The notes beneath the pieces are model-generated. The model made no database searches. It worked only from the letters and a program-made list of their open reading frames with translations, and was not told the origin of the DNA. The position numbers and the translations under genes are program-made. This document shows positions 16,091-24,331 of a DNA stretch of 64,000 bases, in pieces; position 1 is the stretch's first letter, and every line of letters begins with the position of its first letter. This DNA comes from Peteryoungia desertarenae. Its GTDB lineage: Bacteria > Pseudomonadota > Alphaproteobacteria > Rhizobiales > Rhizobiaceae. The stretch lies in NCBI RefSeq assembly GCF_005860795.2, contig NZ_CP058350.1, forward strand, positions 3,378,501-3,442,500, given 5' to 3'.

Positions 16091-17545
16091 TCACCCCAGC
16101 TTCGACAGGAGCTTCAGCATGACGCGCGCCATCCGCCCATAGGGTGGATAGAGGAATTTGACGCCCGAAAAGCGCGACTGGCGCAGCACCGGCTTTTCCT
16201 TGCTGAGCGCAACAAAGCCCGCCTCGCCGTGATAGGCGCCGTAGCCGGAGGCGCCAACGCCACCGAAAGGCAGGTTGTCCTGCGCGAGATGCAGGATCGT
16301 GTCATTGACCGTCACGCCGCCGGCAATCGTGCCGTTCAAGACCGCCTGTTCCGCCTCCTTGTCCTTGCCGAACCAGTAGAGCGCCAGCGGTCGATCATGG
16401 GCGTTGATGTAGGAGAGCGCTTCATCCAGCGTGTCATAGGGCACAATCGGCAGGATCGGCCCGAAGATTTCCTCGCGCATCAGCGCGCAATCGGCAGGTG
16501 CGCCGGTGACAGCAACCGGGGCAAAGATGCGCCGCGCCGGATCATGCGCGCCGGCAAGCTGCGTCACTTGCGCCCCGCCATCACGCGCCTCGCCAACGAG
16601 GCGCGTCAGCCGGTCGAAATGATGGGCGCTGATGATCGACGTGTAATCGGGATTATCGGAAAGCGCCGGATATTGCCGCTCGACCTCGGCCTGGGCCGCG
16701 ACCAAGAAGGCCTCGATCCGCTCGCGCGGCACCAGCGCATAATCAGGCGCGACACAGGTCTGGCCGGAGTTCAAAAGCTTGCCCCAGACAAGCCGTGGCA
16801 CGGCTTCGCCAAGCTCCGCCGAGCGGTCGACGATGGCCGGCGACTTACCGCCAAGCTCAAGCGTCACCGGTGTCAGGTTCTTCGCCGCCGCCTCCGCCAC
16901 CTTGCGGCCAACGGCGGTCGAGCCGGTGAAGATCAGGTGATCGAAGGGGGCTGCGGTAAAGGCCGCTGCCACGTCCGGCCCGCCGGTGACAACGGCGACC
17001 TCGTCTTCAGAGAAAAATTCCTTCACCGCCTGTTGCAGCACGCCTGAGAATGCAGGCGTCAGCTCGGAAGGCTTGAGCAGCGCCCGGTTGCCGGCGGCCA
17101 GCGCCCCGACGAGCGGCGACAGCATCAGGTTAAGAGGATAATTCCAGGGCGCGACGATGCCGACAACGCCAAGCGGCTGGCGCAGGATGAAGGCGCTGGC
17201 CGGCTGTCCGGTCCAAGAGAGCGACACGCGACGCTTGCGCATCCAGGCTTTGAGATGTTTGCGCGCATGGCGAATCGCGGCCCGCACCGGCACGACATCG
17301 GTGAGTGCGGTCACAATTGCCGGGCGATTGCCGAAATCCTCCGAAATCGCCGTGGCAAACCGGTCCTGCCAGGCAACCAGCATCCGGTCGAGCCGCGCCA
17401 GCCGGTCATCGCGCGTGGCACGATCCGGGTTCACATCCGCCCGCCAGGCCGCCTTTTGCGCGGCAAGCAGGGTGGCAATGCGACCTGCCGGATCAGCGCC
17501 ACTGACCGCCACCGTCTCCACCTGTGCTGCCGCCTGCCCGTCCAT
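16091..17545 (-). CDS. Aldehyde dehydrogenase (coniferyl-aldehyde dehydrogenase-like)
   Basis: A 484-residue NAD(P)-linked aldehyde dehydrogenase. VAPWNYPLNL marks the cofactor pocket, TLELGGKSPAIV contains the general base Glu, and LLNSGQTCVAPDY the catalytic Cys. The C-terminal NLPFGGVGASGYGAYHG motif and the basic tail are typical of the CalB/class-3 branch, whose members oxidise aromatic or fatty aldehydes and often associate with membranes. ATG 17545 (MDGQAAA) is preferred over 17566. It is convergent with the lysine-type dehydrogenase, so a joint role is possible but unproven. Confidence 0.85.
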   Translation of the reverse strand: MDGQAAAQVETVAVSGADPAGRIATLLAAQKAAWRADVNPDRATRDDRLARLDRMLVAWQDRFATAISEDFGNRPAIVTALTDVVPVRAAIRHARKHLKAWMRKRRVSLSWTGQPASAFILRQPLGVVGIVAPWNYPLNLMLSPLVGALAAGNRALLKPSELTPAFSGVLQQAVKEFFSEDEVAVVTGGPDVAAAFTAAPFDHLIFTGSTAVGRKVAEAAAKNLTPVTLELGGKSPAIVDRSAELGEAVPRLVWGKLLNSGQTCVAPDYALVPRERIEAFLVAAQAEVERQYPALSDNPDYTSIISAHHFDRLTRLVGEARDGGAQVTQLAGAHDPARRIFAPVAVTGAPADCALMREEIFGPILPIVPYDTLDEALSYINAHDRPLALYWFGKDKEAEQAVLNGTIAGGVTVNDTILHLAQDNLPFGGVGASGYGAYHGEAGFVALSKEKPVLRQSRFSGVKFLYPPYGRMARVMLKLLSKLG

Positions 17546-17633
17546 GACCGTTTCCTCTCGTCTCAAGCTTCCTCAAGATGGGCAGTCTACGCCGATTTGT
17601 TCAAGGGAGAACCAATGATTTTTGGCGCGGCGC

Positions 17634-17871
17634 CCATCTCTCCCCTTGCGGAGGCCTGAGCGCGACCAATCTCCCCCCATGCGGGGGAGACTTCGGAGCG
17701 TTGGCCGAAGGCCAGAAATCGATCCAGTGAATCGATTTGAGCGAACGGAGGCTTGCACGGGGCCATCTCCCCCGTTGCGGGGGAGAAAGCGATTTCGATG
17801 AATTAGGCCAGCGCAAGCGGCCTAAACATCTGAAATCGCAAGAGAGGGGCTCTGTGAGGTGAGTGCCAACG
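17634..17871. repeat. Intergenic palindromic repeat mosaic, left part
   Basis: The stretch between the aldehyde dehydrogenase and the insertion element has no gene. It is built of hairpins: TCTCCCCC with GGGGGAGA (17670-17690), again at 17766-17786, and TTAGGCC with GGCCTAA at 17803-17825. Similar CTCCCC/GGGGAG mosaics occur at 19264-19290 and 55814-55888. They match the rhizobial intergenic mosaic elements in style. The element is cut by the insertion sequence. Confidence 0.65.
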
Positions 17872-17944
17872 TGAACTGCCCCCCATTTCGACCGGACAGT
17901 CGGCATAAGCAGAAAGGCTCAAGCACGGGCTTGAGGACAGGCTT

Positions 17945-18334
17945 ATGTCTAACGAGTATCGACATGTTGAATTGCTGACGGGTGATGTCCGCCGCAGGCG
18001 CTGGACAACCGAGCAGAAGCTGACAATCATCGAGCAGAGTTTCGAACCAGGCGAGACGGTGTCTTCGGCCGCTCGCCGCCATGGCGTCGCGCCCAATCTG
18101 CTTTACCGGTGGCGCAGGCTTTTGAGTGAGGGAGGTGCTGCAGCCGTGGATTCGGACGAGCCGGTTGTCGGCAATTCGGAAGTGAAGAAGCTGGAGGATC
18201 GTGTCCGCGAGCTGGAGCGCATGCTCGGTCGCAAGACGATGGAGGTCGAAATTCTCCGCGAAGCCTTGTCCAAAGCAGACTCAAAAAAACGGATATCGCG
18301 GCCGATCTTGTTGCCGAAGGACGGTTCCCGATGA
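17945..18334 (+). CDS. IS2-like transposase OrfA
   Basis: A 129-residue DNA-binding protein: a helix-turn-helix of the HTH_21/transposase_8 type (KLTIIEQSFEPGETVSSAAR and HGVAPNLLYRWRRL) followed by a leucine-zipper coil (VRELERMLGRKTMEVEILREAL). OrfA binds the terminal repeats and can inhibit transposition. Its stop at 18332-18334 overlaps the orfB ATG. At 18283-18289 the seven adenines allow a -1 shift that joins it to the orfB frame through TDIAADLVAEGRFP. Confidence 0.92.
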   Translation: MSNEYRHVELLTGDVRRRRWTTEQKLTIIEQSFEPGETVSSAARRHGVAPNLLYRWRRLLSEGGAAAVDSDEPVVGNSEVKKLEDRVRELERMLGRKTMEVEILREALSKADSKKRISRPILLPKDGSR

Positions 18335-19158
18335 AATCAGTCGCCGACACGCTTGGCGTATCCCGTTCCAACCTGATCGAGCGGCTGAAAGGCAGATCGA
18401 AGCCGCGTCGCTCCTATCACAAGGCCGAGGATGCAGACCTCTTGCCCATCATCCGCAGGCTGGTGGATCAAAGGCCAACCTATGGCTATCGGCGGATCAC
18501 CGCGCTCCTCAATCGCGAGAGGCGAGCCGCCGATAAGCCTGTCGTCAACGCCAAACGGGTTCATCGCATCATGGGCAACCACGCCATGCTGCTGGAGAAG
18601 CACACCGCCGTTCGCAAGGGCCGCCTCCATGACGGCAAGGTGATGGTCATGCGCTCGAACCTGCGCTGGTGCTCGGACGGGTTGGAGTTCACCTGCTGGA
18701 ATGGCGAGGTCATTCGTCTTGCCTTCATCATCGACGCCTTCGACCGCGAGATCATCGCCTGGACGGCGGTCGCCAACGGCGGCATCTCCGGCTCTGACGT
18801 GCGCGACATGATGCTGGAGGCGGTCGAGAAGCGCTTCGCAGCAACGAGAGCCCCGCACGCAATAGAGCATCTCTCGGACAATGGCTCGGCTTACACCGCG
18901 AGGGACACGAGACTGTTTGCCCAGGCGCTCAATCTGACGCCTTGCTTCACGCCGGTGGCCAGTCCGCAGTCGAACGGCATGTCGGAGGCCTTCGTCAAAA
19001 CCTTGAAGCGGGACTATATCCGCATCTCAGCTCTACCGGACGCCGAAACAGCGCTCCGGCTCATCGACGGATGGATCGAGGACTATAACGAAATCCATCC
19101 CCATTCCGCGCTCAAGATGGCTTCTCCACGGCAGTTCATCAGGGCTAAATCAAACTAG
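18331..19158 (+). CDS. IS2-like transposase OrfB (DDE integrase)
   Basis: A 275-residue DDE transposase of the rve superfamily. The catalytic acids sit in FIIDAFDREIIAW, HLSDNGSAYTA and NGMSEAFVKTLKRDY, and the HTH_21-type RRLVDQRPTYGYRRITALL lies before them. The translated product is probably the OrfAB fusion made by slippage upstream. The TAG stop touches the right terminal repeat. No truncation or internal stop is present. Confidence 0.92.
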   Translation: MKSVADTLGVSRSNLIERLKGRSKPRRSYHKAEDADLLPIIRRLVDQRPTYGYRRITALLNRERRAADKPVVNAKRVHRIMGNHAMLLEKHTAVRKGRLHDGKVMVMRSNLRWCSDGLEFTCWNGEVIRLAFIIDAFDREIIAWTAVANGGISGSDVRDMMLEAVEKRFAATRAPHAIEHLSDNGSAYTARDTRLFAQALNLTPCFTPVASPQSNGMSEAFVKTLKRDYIRISALPDAETALRLIDGWIEDYNEIHPHSALKMASPRQFIRAKSN

Positions 19159-19226
19159 CCGACATGTCCGGTGAAACGGGGTGCACTCCACAACGGAACC
19201 GTGCCCCTCTCCGGGAAAATCTGAAG

Positions 19227-19290
19227 TTTAGGCGGCTTGCGCTCGCCTAAACCTTCGATTTTCCGTCCTCCCCCGCATGGGGGGAGGTAG
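19227..19290. repeat. Intergenic palindromic repeat mosaic, right part
   Basis: TTTAGGCG pairs with CGCCTAAA around GCTTGCGCT at 19227-19251. This is a diverged, inverted copy of the hairpin at 17803-17825. A CCTCCCCC/GGGGGGAGG hairpin follows near 19264-19290. Together with the left part it frames the insertion element. Confidence 0.6.
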
Positions 19291-19399
19291 GGCTGCCGCG
19301 ACACTCATCCAAGCGGTGTGCAGCAGTGTATGACAATACGCACCTTCAACACCCTGAACACCCGCACAACCCAGAAACACACATCTGGCGACGGCACAA

Positions 19400-21163
19400 T
19401 TATTGCTCAACGAAAAAGTCACGCATTTTCAAAATGATGCCTTTAAGACCTTCATCCATGTCGTCTGCTCTCATTTCAGCTACGATCCGAGGCTCAGAAA
19501 GGGAGACTGAATACAGCTCTCCTACAGTCCGCTTCAGAGCTCGATACACCTCTTTTCCTTCGATCATCTTCAAGCGTAACGGCTCTTGATCCCAGGAGAG
19601 TGAAAATGCTCTCATTTCTTCAGCCGAAATTCCAGCGACATCCCGCTTGGGGTTCTTTTGCAGTTCATACTGGATCCGGGCACCGATACGACGGCTCGCC
19701 ACATGATCCCGGGTTGCCGCAATTATTCCGTCAAACGTCTCATCAAACTTCCTTTCCCAATCAGAGGGAAGTTCCTTCAATGAATACTTCAATATAACCT
19801 TTTTGATAGCTTTCCGATTAATCAGTGAATTCTCCAGCTCCTTAAATGGGAGAACGAAGCACAACACTTCGCTCTCGCGAAGCCCAGCTACGAACTCGGT
19901 AACGGCATCGTCACATCGGAAGTCCCGATCAAAGAGACATGCCACACGAACTTTAAACTCAAAAAATTCGTTTAGCACCCAAGCCGACGCCGACACACGC
20001 TGCCAGTTGGAGAATCCGTCAGTTTTCATGAACGTTATCGATGTATCGTTTAAATAATCGTCCGCACCAACTAGCTGCGCAAGTCGCAATAGAAGTGATC
20101 GATCGAGACCTTCGAAATACAAAACCTTCCTATTTTTTGCCAACCTTGCAAACTGTGCATTTTCAGAACTACCGATCAGATCAAATGCAATAGAATAATC
20201 ATCATCAGTCCTAATCCGCTTAGCAGAACGCGCACCTGGACGCATGATAAGGACATCACCGGGCTCGACAGAATTGATGATTTCCGATGAATGAGTCGCG
20301 ACGAAGTACTGCTCTGACATCCCTGAGATGATCTTCATCAATTTCCGCTGCAAATCAGGGTGCAGGTATACATCAGGTTCATCCAGAACGATGATGTCGC
20401 CGGCAGCGGCACGCATGACATGCGTCATAATCTGCATCCATACCTGAAATCCAAAGCCCGCCCATTGTACCTCTGGGCTCCTGTTTGCCGTCTCCCGGAA
20501 GTACATTCTGACCGTAGCTTTACCGTTGGCATGTTCAATTACCGGCTTAAACACTCGGAGCCCTGGCCATCCTTGCTCAACCAATTCAGCGAAGCGGTCA
20601 AAAACTTCATCTGGCTGGTGAAGCCAATAGTTGCGGAAATTCCTGCTGGCGAGACGCCCATATCTGTTCCGCTCGACCGTCTCCAAGAGGACGAGCTCTT
20701 CATTTTGTTCGAGTGGGCTGAGTGTTGGCACCACAACTATGTTGATCGGAAACTGTTCACCTAAGAACTTGGCGCCCTTTTGGGGCCGGGCATCGGAAAC
20801 GACGTAGCACTCAAGATCGCCATCCAACTGCATGTTGATTTTGAATTTAGAGCCATTTGCGGCAGTAAGATGAATCCGAGCAGGCACGTCAGTTTCAAAG
20901 TTATGGACGCAGTACCGCAGATCTATCTGCACAACAGAAGGTGGGACAAAATAGGTGGAGCACACGCCATCTAAGCCTTGGGACTTAAGGACTGCGGTAC
21001 GTCTCTTTGCAAACCGCAATACGTCGAAGCTTATACGAAGCGCATCAAGAGACGCTGACTTCCCAACATTGTTGGGCCCCACCAGCACATTGCGGTTTCT
21101 AGCGGAAATCTGAAAGTGCGAGTGAGTTTTGTAATCGAAAAATTCGAGAGATTTGAGAAGCAT
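19400..21163 (-). CDS. OLD-like ATPase with TOPRIM-type C-terminus
   Basis: A 587-residue ABC/SMC-type ATPase. Walker A is VGPNNVGKS at residues 28-36, Walker B is IIVLDEPDVYLHPD in the middle, and the switch His is in VATHSSE. The C-terminal part has LYFEGLDRS and ACLFDRDF, which resemble the Glu and DxD metal sites of the TOPRIM nuclease in OLD proteins. Such proteins protect against phage or cut DNA. The ATG at 21163 has GGGGGTGG just upstream. G+C is lower than in flanking genes and an IS lies 210 bp away, so transfer is likely. No GajB, RecBC-type or AriB partner is present. Confidence 0.75.
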   Translation of the reverse strand: MLLKSLEFFDYKTHSHFQISARNRNVLVGPNNVGKSASLDALRISFDVLRFAKRRTAVLKSQGLDGVCSTYFVPPSVVQIDLRYCVHNFETDVPARIHLTAANGSKFKINMQLDGDLECYVVSDARPQKGAKFLGEQFPINIVVVPTLSPLEQNEELVLLETVERNRYGRLASRNFRNYWLHQPDEVFDRFAELVEQGWPGLRVFKPVIEHANGKATVRMYFRETANRSPEVQWAGFGFQVWMQIMTHVMRAAAGDIIVLDEPDVYLHPDLQRKLMKIISGMSEQYFVATHSSEIINSVEPGDVLIMRPGARSAKRIRTDDDYSIAFDLIGSSENAQFARLAKNRKVLYFEGLDRSLLLRLAQLVGADDYLNDTSITFMKTDGFSNWQRVSASAWVLNEFFEFKVRVACLFDRDFRCDDAVTEFVAGLRESEVLCFVLPFKELENSLINRKAIKKVILKYSLKELPSDWERKFDETFDGIIAATRDHVASRRIGARIQYELQKNPKRDVAGISAEEMRAFSLSWDQEPLRLKMIEGKEVYRALKRTVGELYSVSLSEPRIVAEMRADDMDEGLKGIILKMRDFFVEQ

Positions 21164-21291
21164 GACCACCCCCAATGCCAACTATTGATTGTGTCAGCAT
21201 CATTTTGAAAGGCAAGGGCACAAAAAACCCGCCGGCCTCACGACCAACGGGTTCAGCTTAATGACAAAGCGCGCAGCTCTTGCTCCACGTC

Positions 21292-21368
21292 ATCCTCGGC
21301 CTTGTGCCGAGGATCTACGACGTTAATGAAATCAAAAGGTTGCAGATGCTCGGGACAAGCCCGAGCAT
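21292..21368. repeat. Two successive hairpin repeats
   Basis: ATCCTCGGC/GCCGAGGAT (21292-21314) and ATGCTCGGG/CCCGAGCAT (21346-21368) are perfect 9-bp stems with 5-nt loops, 31 bp apart, between the OLD-like gene and the dehydrogenase 3' end. They resemble a repeat family common in rhizobial intergenic regions and may also end transcription. Confidence 0.6.
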
Positions 21369-21389
21369 GACGAAGTGGATGCCCCAACC

Positions 21390-23951
21390 TCAACTCCGCG
21401 GCTTCAAATTCTCCGGATCATACAGCGGCTTATACCCCACCGCCGCAACCTCGACCGGGAAGCTTTCGGCGAAGTATTCCACGTTCAGCTTCCGCCCCAC
21501 TTCGCAATAGTCCGCCGGCAGATAGGCCAGCGCGATGTTCTTGCCGATGGTCGGGCCGAAGGCGACCGAGGTCGTGTAGGAGCGGCGGCCGAGGCTGTCG
21601 ATCAGGACCTCGCCGCTGGCGGGGTCGACGACCGGCATGGAGCCGACGGGGTAGCGGGCGACGCCCTTGCTGTCGACATTGTCGGTCATGACGAGCGTGC
21701 AGAGCATGGCCGGCTGCTTGTCCCGAGCCTTGTATTCGAGATGCTTGGCCTTGCCACGGAAATCGGCTTCCTTGACCTTCGGGCGGGCGAGATCCGCTTC
21801 GATCAGGTTGTACTGGGTCAGAAGATCGGCATTCTGCAGGCGCAGGCTCTTTTCCATGCGGCGGGAGTTGGCATAGGTCTCGACGCCGAAGGCCATGACG
21901 CCGGTGGCGCGCAGCGCATCCCAGACGGCAAGGCCGTCTTCGTATTTCATGTGCAGTTCCCAGCCCTGCTCGCCGACATAGGAAATGCGGAAAGCGGTCA
22001 CGGACTTGCCTGATATTTCGATCTGCTTGATCGCGGCGAAGGGGAAGTTTTCGGGGTCGAGACCGGCAGGGTCGGCGACGGCCTTCTTCAGCGTCACGCG
22101 GGCATTCGGGCCCCAGATGCCGATGGTGATGTATTTCTCCGAAGTGTCAGTGATGGTGACGTCGAGGCCGCGATCCTGGGCGACGCGCTTCATGTAGTGG
22201 AAGTCGCGCGGGCCGGCATCGGCGCCGTTCACCAGGCGGCAGCGGTCGGCCATGCGGAAGACGGTGAAGTCGGCGCGCACCATGCCCTCGTCGTCGAGGA
22301 AGTGGGTGTAGATGCCCTTGCCGATATTCGCGTCGCCGCCGATCTTGGCGGCGCAGAGCCATTCGAGCAGTTCGACATGATCTGGGCCTTCGATATCGAC
22401 CATGTGGAAGTGGCTCAAGTTGACGATGCCGCAATCCTCGCTCATCGCCAGATGTTCGGCATTCGAAACGCGCCAGAAGTGCCTGTTATCCCATTCGTTT
22501 TCACGAACCGGCACGCGGTCGCCATATTTTTCCAGAAGGCGCTCGTTGGCGGCATAGCCATGCGCACGCTCCCAGCCGCCAAGCTCCATGAAATAGCCGC
22601 CGAGCTCGACTTCGCGCTCATACATCGGCGAGCGCTTGACATTGCGGCCGGTGGCATAGGGCTCACGGGTGTGCACGGCGGGGAAATAGATCTTCTGGGC
22701 GGCTTCGTAGCAGCGGCCCTCGATGAACTTCTCTTCGAGCTGATGCGGATAGAAACGGGCGTAATCGATCGAGGAATGGTCGATCTCGGTGCGACCGTCG
22801 GTCATCCAATCGGCGATCAGCTTGCCGTAGCCGGGGCCGTCCTTGACCCAGATGGCGACGCAATACCATAACCCGCGCACCTTCTGGCTTTCGCCGCAGG
22901 ACGGGCCGCCGGCAGCTGACACCTGCAACAACCCGTTGAAGGAATGGCTCTCGTTATAGCCAAGCTCGCCGAGGATCGGGGTGAGCTCCATGGCGCGCTC
23001 GAGCGGCTCGAGGATCTGCTCCATGTCGAGGTCGCGCTGCGAGGGCGAAAGGCGTGCCTCATGCTTTTCAAGCAGCTGGCGCGGATGGCACATGCGCGGA
23101 TTGTGCTGCTCGTAATAGCCCCATTCGATCTGGCCGCCCTCGGTGGTCTTCGGGTCGCCGGTGTCGCGCATATAGGCGGAGTTGCCCTGGTCGCGCAGCA
23201 GCGGATAGCCGATTTCCTTGCCGGTGCCTTCGAACTCGTTATACGGACCGAAGAAGGTCAGCGGATGGTCGACCGGCATGACCGGCAGGTCTTCGCCGAC
23301 CATTTCGGCGATCAGGCGGCCCCAGAGGCCGGCGCAGACGATGACGTGATCGGCCATGATCGTGCCGCGATGGGTGACGACACCCTTGATGCGGCCGCCC
23401 TCGACGATCAGCGACTTGGCCGGCGTATTGCCGAACATCTTGAGCTTGCCGGACTTTTCTGCGGCATCGACGAGCTTGCCGGCAACGGTCTGGGAGCGCG
23501 GGATGACGAGGCCGGCATCCGGATCGAACATGCCGCCCATGACCTGATCTTCCTCGATCAGCGGGAAGAGCTTCTTGATTTCGGCGGGCGAGACATAGTG
23601 CGCGCGGGTGCCGAAGGCGCGAGCGGACGACAGCTTGCGCTTGATCTCTTCCATCCAGGTGTCGTCGCCGGTGCGGGCAACTTCCAACCCGCCGATGCGG
23701 GCGTAGTGGCCCATCTTCTCGTAGAAATCGATCGAATACTGGGTGGTCCAGACCGAGAGATAGTCATGGGAGGTGGTGTAGCAGAAATCCGACGCATGCG
23801 CCGTGGAGCCAATGTCTGTGGGTATGCCCGACTTGTCGATGCCGACGATGTCGTCCCAGCCGCGCTCGATGAGATGATGCGCGATCGATGCGCCGACGAT
23901 GCCGCCGAGCCCGATGATGACGACTTTTGCCTTGGACGGAAACTCTGCCAT
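21390..23951 (-). CDS. FAD-dependent dehydrogenase fused to a GcvT domain (sarcosine/dimethylglycine type)
   Basis: An 853-residue two-domain enzyme. The N-terminal DAO domain begins VVIIGLGGIVGASIAHHL (FAD-binding GxGxxG); the C-terminal 400 or so residues are a GcvT/aminomethyltransferase domain with FRISYVGEQGWELHM, which binds folate. The layout is that of sarcosine and dimethylglycine dehydrogenases, which oxidise N-methyl groups and pass the one-carbon unit to tetrahydrofolate. ATG 23951 (MAEFPSK) is preferred over 23960. It lies far from choXWV, though choline-derived glycine betaine yields its likely substrates. Exact substrate is unresolved. Confidence 0.8.
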   Translation of the reverse strand: MAEFPSKAKVVIIGLGGIVGASIAHHLIERGWDDIVGIDKSGIPTDIGSTAHASDFCYTTSHDYLSVWTTQYSIDFYEKMGHYARIGGLEVARTGDDTWMEEIKRKLSSARAFGTRAHYVSPAEIKKLFPLIEEDQVMGGMFDPDAGLVIPRSQTVAGKLVDAAEKSGKLKMFGNTPAKSLIVEGGRIKGVVTHRGTIMADHVIVCAGLWGRLIAEMVGEDLPVMPVDHPLTFFGPYNEFEGTGKEIGYPLLRDQGNSAYMRDTGDPKTTEGGQIEWGYYEQHNPRMCHPRQLLEKHEARLSPSQRDLDMEQILEPLERAMELTPILGELGYNESHSFNGLLQVSAAGGPSCGESQKVRGLWYCVAIWVKDGPGYGKLIADWMTDGRTEIDHSSIDYARFYPHQLEEKFIEGRCYEAAQKIYFPAVHTREPYATGRNVKRSPMYEREVELGGYFMELGGWERAHGYAANERLLEKYGDRVPVRENEWDNRHFWRVSNAEHLAMSEDCGIVNLSHFHMVDIEGPDHVELLEWLCAAKIGGDANIGKGIYTHFLDDEGMVRADFTVFRMADRCRLVNGADAGPRDFHYMKRVAQDRGLDVTITDTSEKYITIGIWGPNARVTLKKAVADPAGLDPENFPFAAIKQIEISGKSVTAFRISYVGEQGWELHMKYEDGLAVWDALRATGVMAFGVETYANSRRMEKSLRLQNADLLTQYNLIEADLARPKVKEADFRGKAKHLEYKARDKQPAMLCTLVMTDNVDSKGVARYPVGSMPVVDPASGEVLIDSLGRRSYTTSVAFGPTIGKNIALAYLPADYCEVGRKLNVEYFAESFPVEVAAVGYKPLYDPENLKPRS

Positions 23952-24331
23952 TGCCTTCAAAAACCCCGATGTCTGGGAGTGGAACCTGTTGCCGCAATAT
24001 TATGGGGCGCGGAGAGACAATTGCAGCCTGTCTGCGACATTCTGCAAGGGAGGGGCGACCCGCGGCAAGGCGCGAATTGTCCCGCAACCGGCACCATCGC
24101 CATGCCCCGCGTCGCGGGCAAGATGTTTGCGGCGATCAAGCCGGGCGCACGGATTAGGGGAGCCTCTGCCGACAGGCGATCGAGCCGCTTTTTTAGGTTA
24201 ACAGTTTCTTTTGCATTGATCCCTAAATTTAGTGCGGGGAGTGCCGGGAAACAGCGAGCCATCGTCCGAAAAACGGCAAGGTCCTGCCCCTGACGGGTCG
24301 TCTTGGATTGGAAAATTGGAAAGCTGTCTTC
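23952..24331. other. Gene-free divergent intergenic region
   Basis: About 380 bp between the dehydrogenase and the chemoreceptor. No frame with codon bias or RNA structure was recognised. The last 100 bp are more A+T-rich (around 24190-24235) and may hold the chemoreceptor promoter. Confidence 0.4.

Larger units (their letters stand above)
17872..19190 (+). mobile_element. IS2-like insertion sequence (IS3 family), complete
   Basis: A 1,319-bp element with imperfect terminal inverted repeats of about 33 bp (17872-17904 and 19158-19190; shared core CCGGACA and GTCGGC). It is flanked by a direct 5-bp duplication, CAACG, at 17867-17871 and 19191-19195. It carries two overlapping frames, orfA and orfB, with a run of seven A residues at 18283-18289 as a likely -1 slippage site. 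Both frames are intact, so it may be mobile. Five-bp duplications and the gene layout fit the IS2 subgroup. Confidence 0.92.

Noticed and set aside
21292..21368. CRISPR-like repeats
   Set aside because: Two hairpins differ in sequence and the gap is not a spacer; they are ordinary intergenic palindromes.
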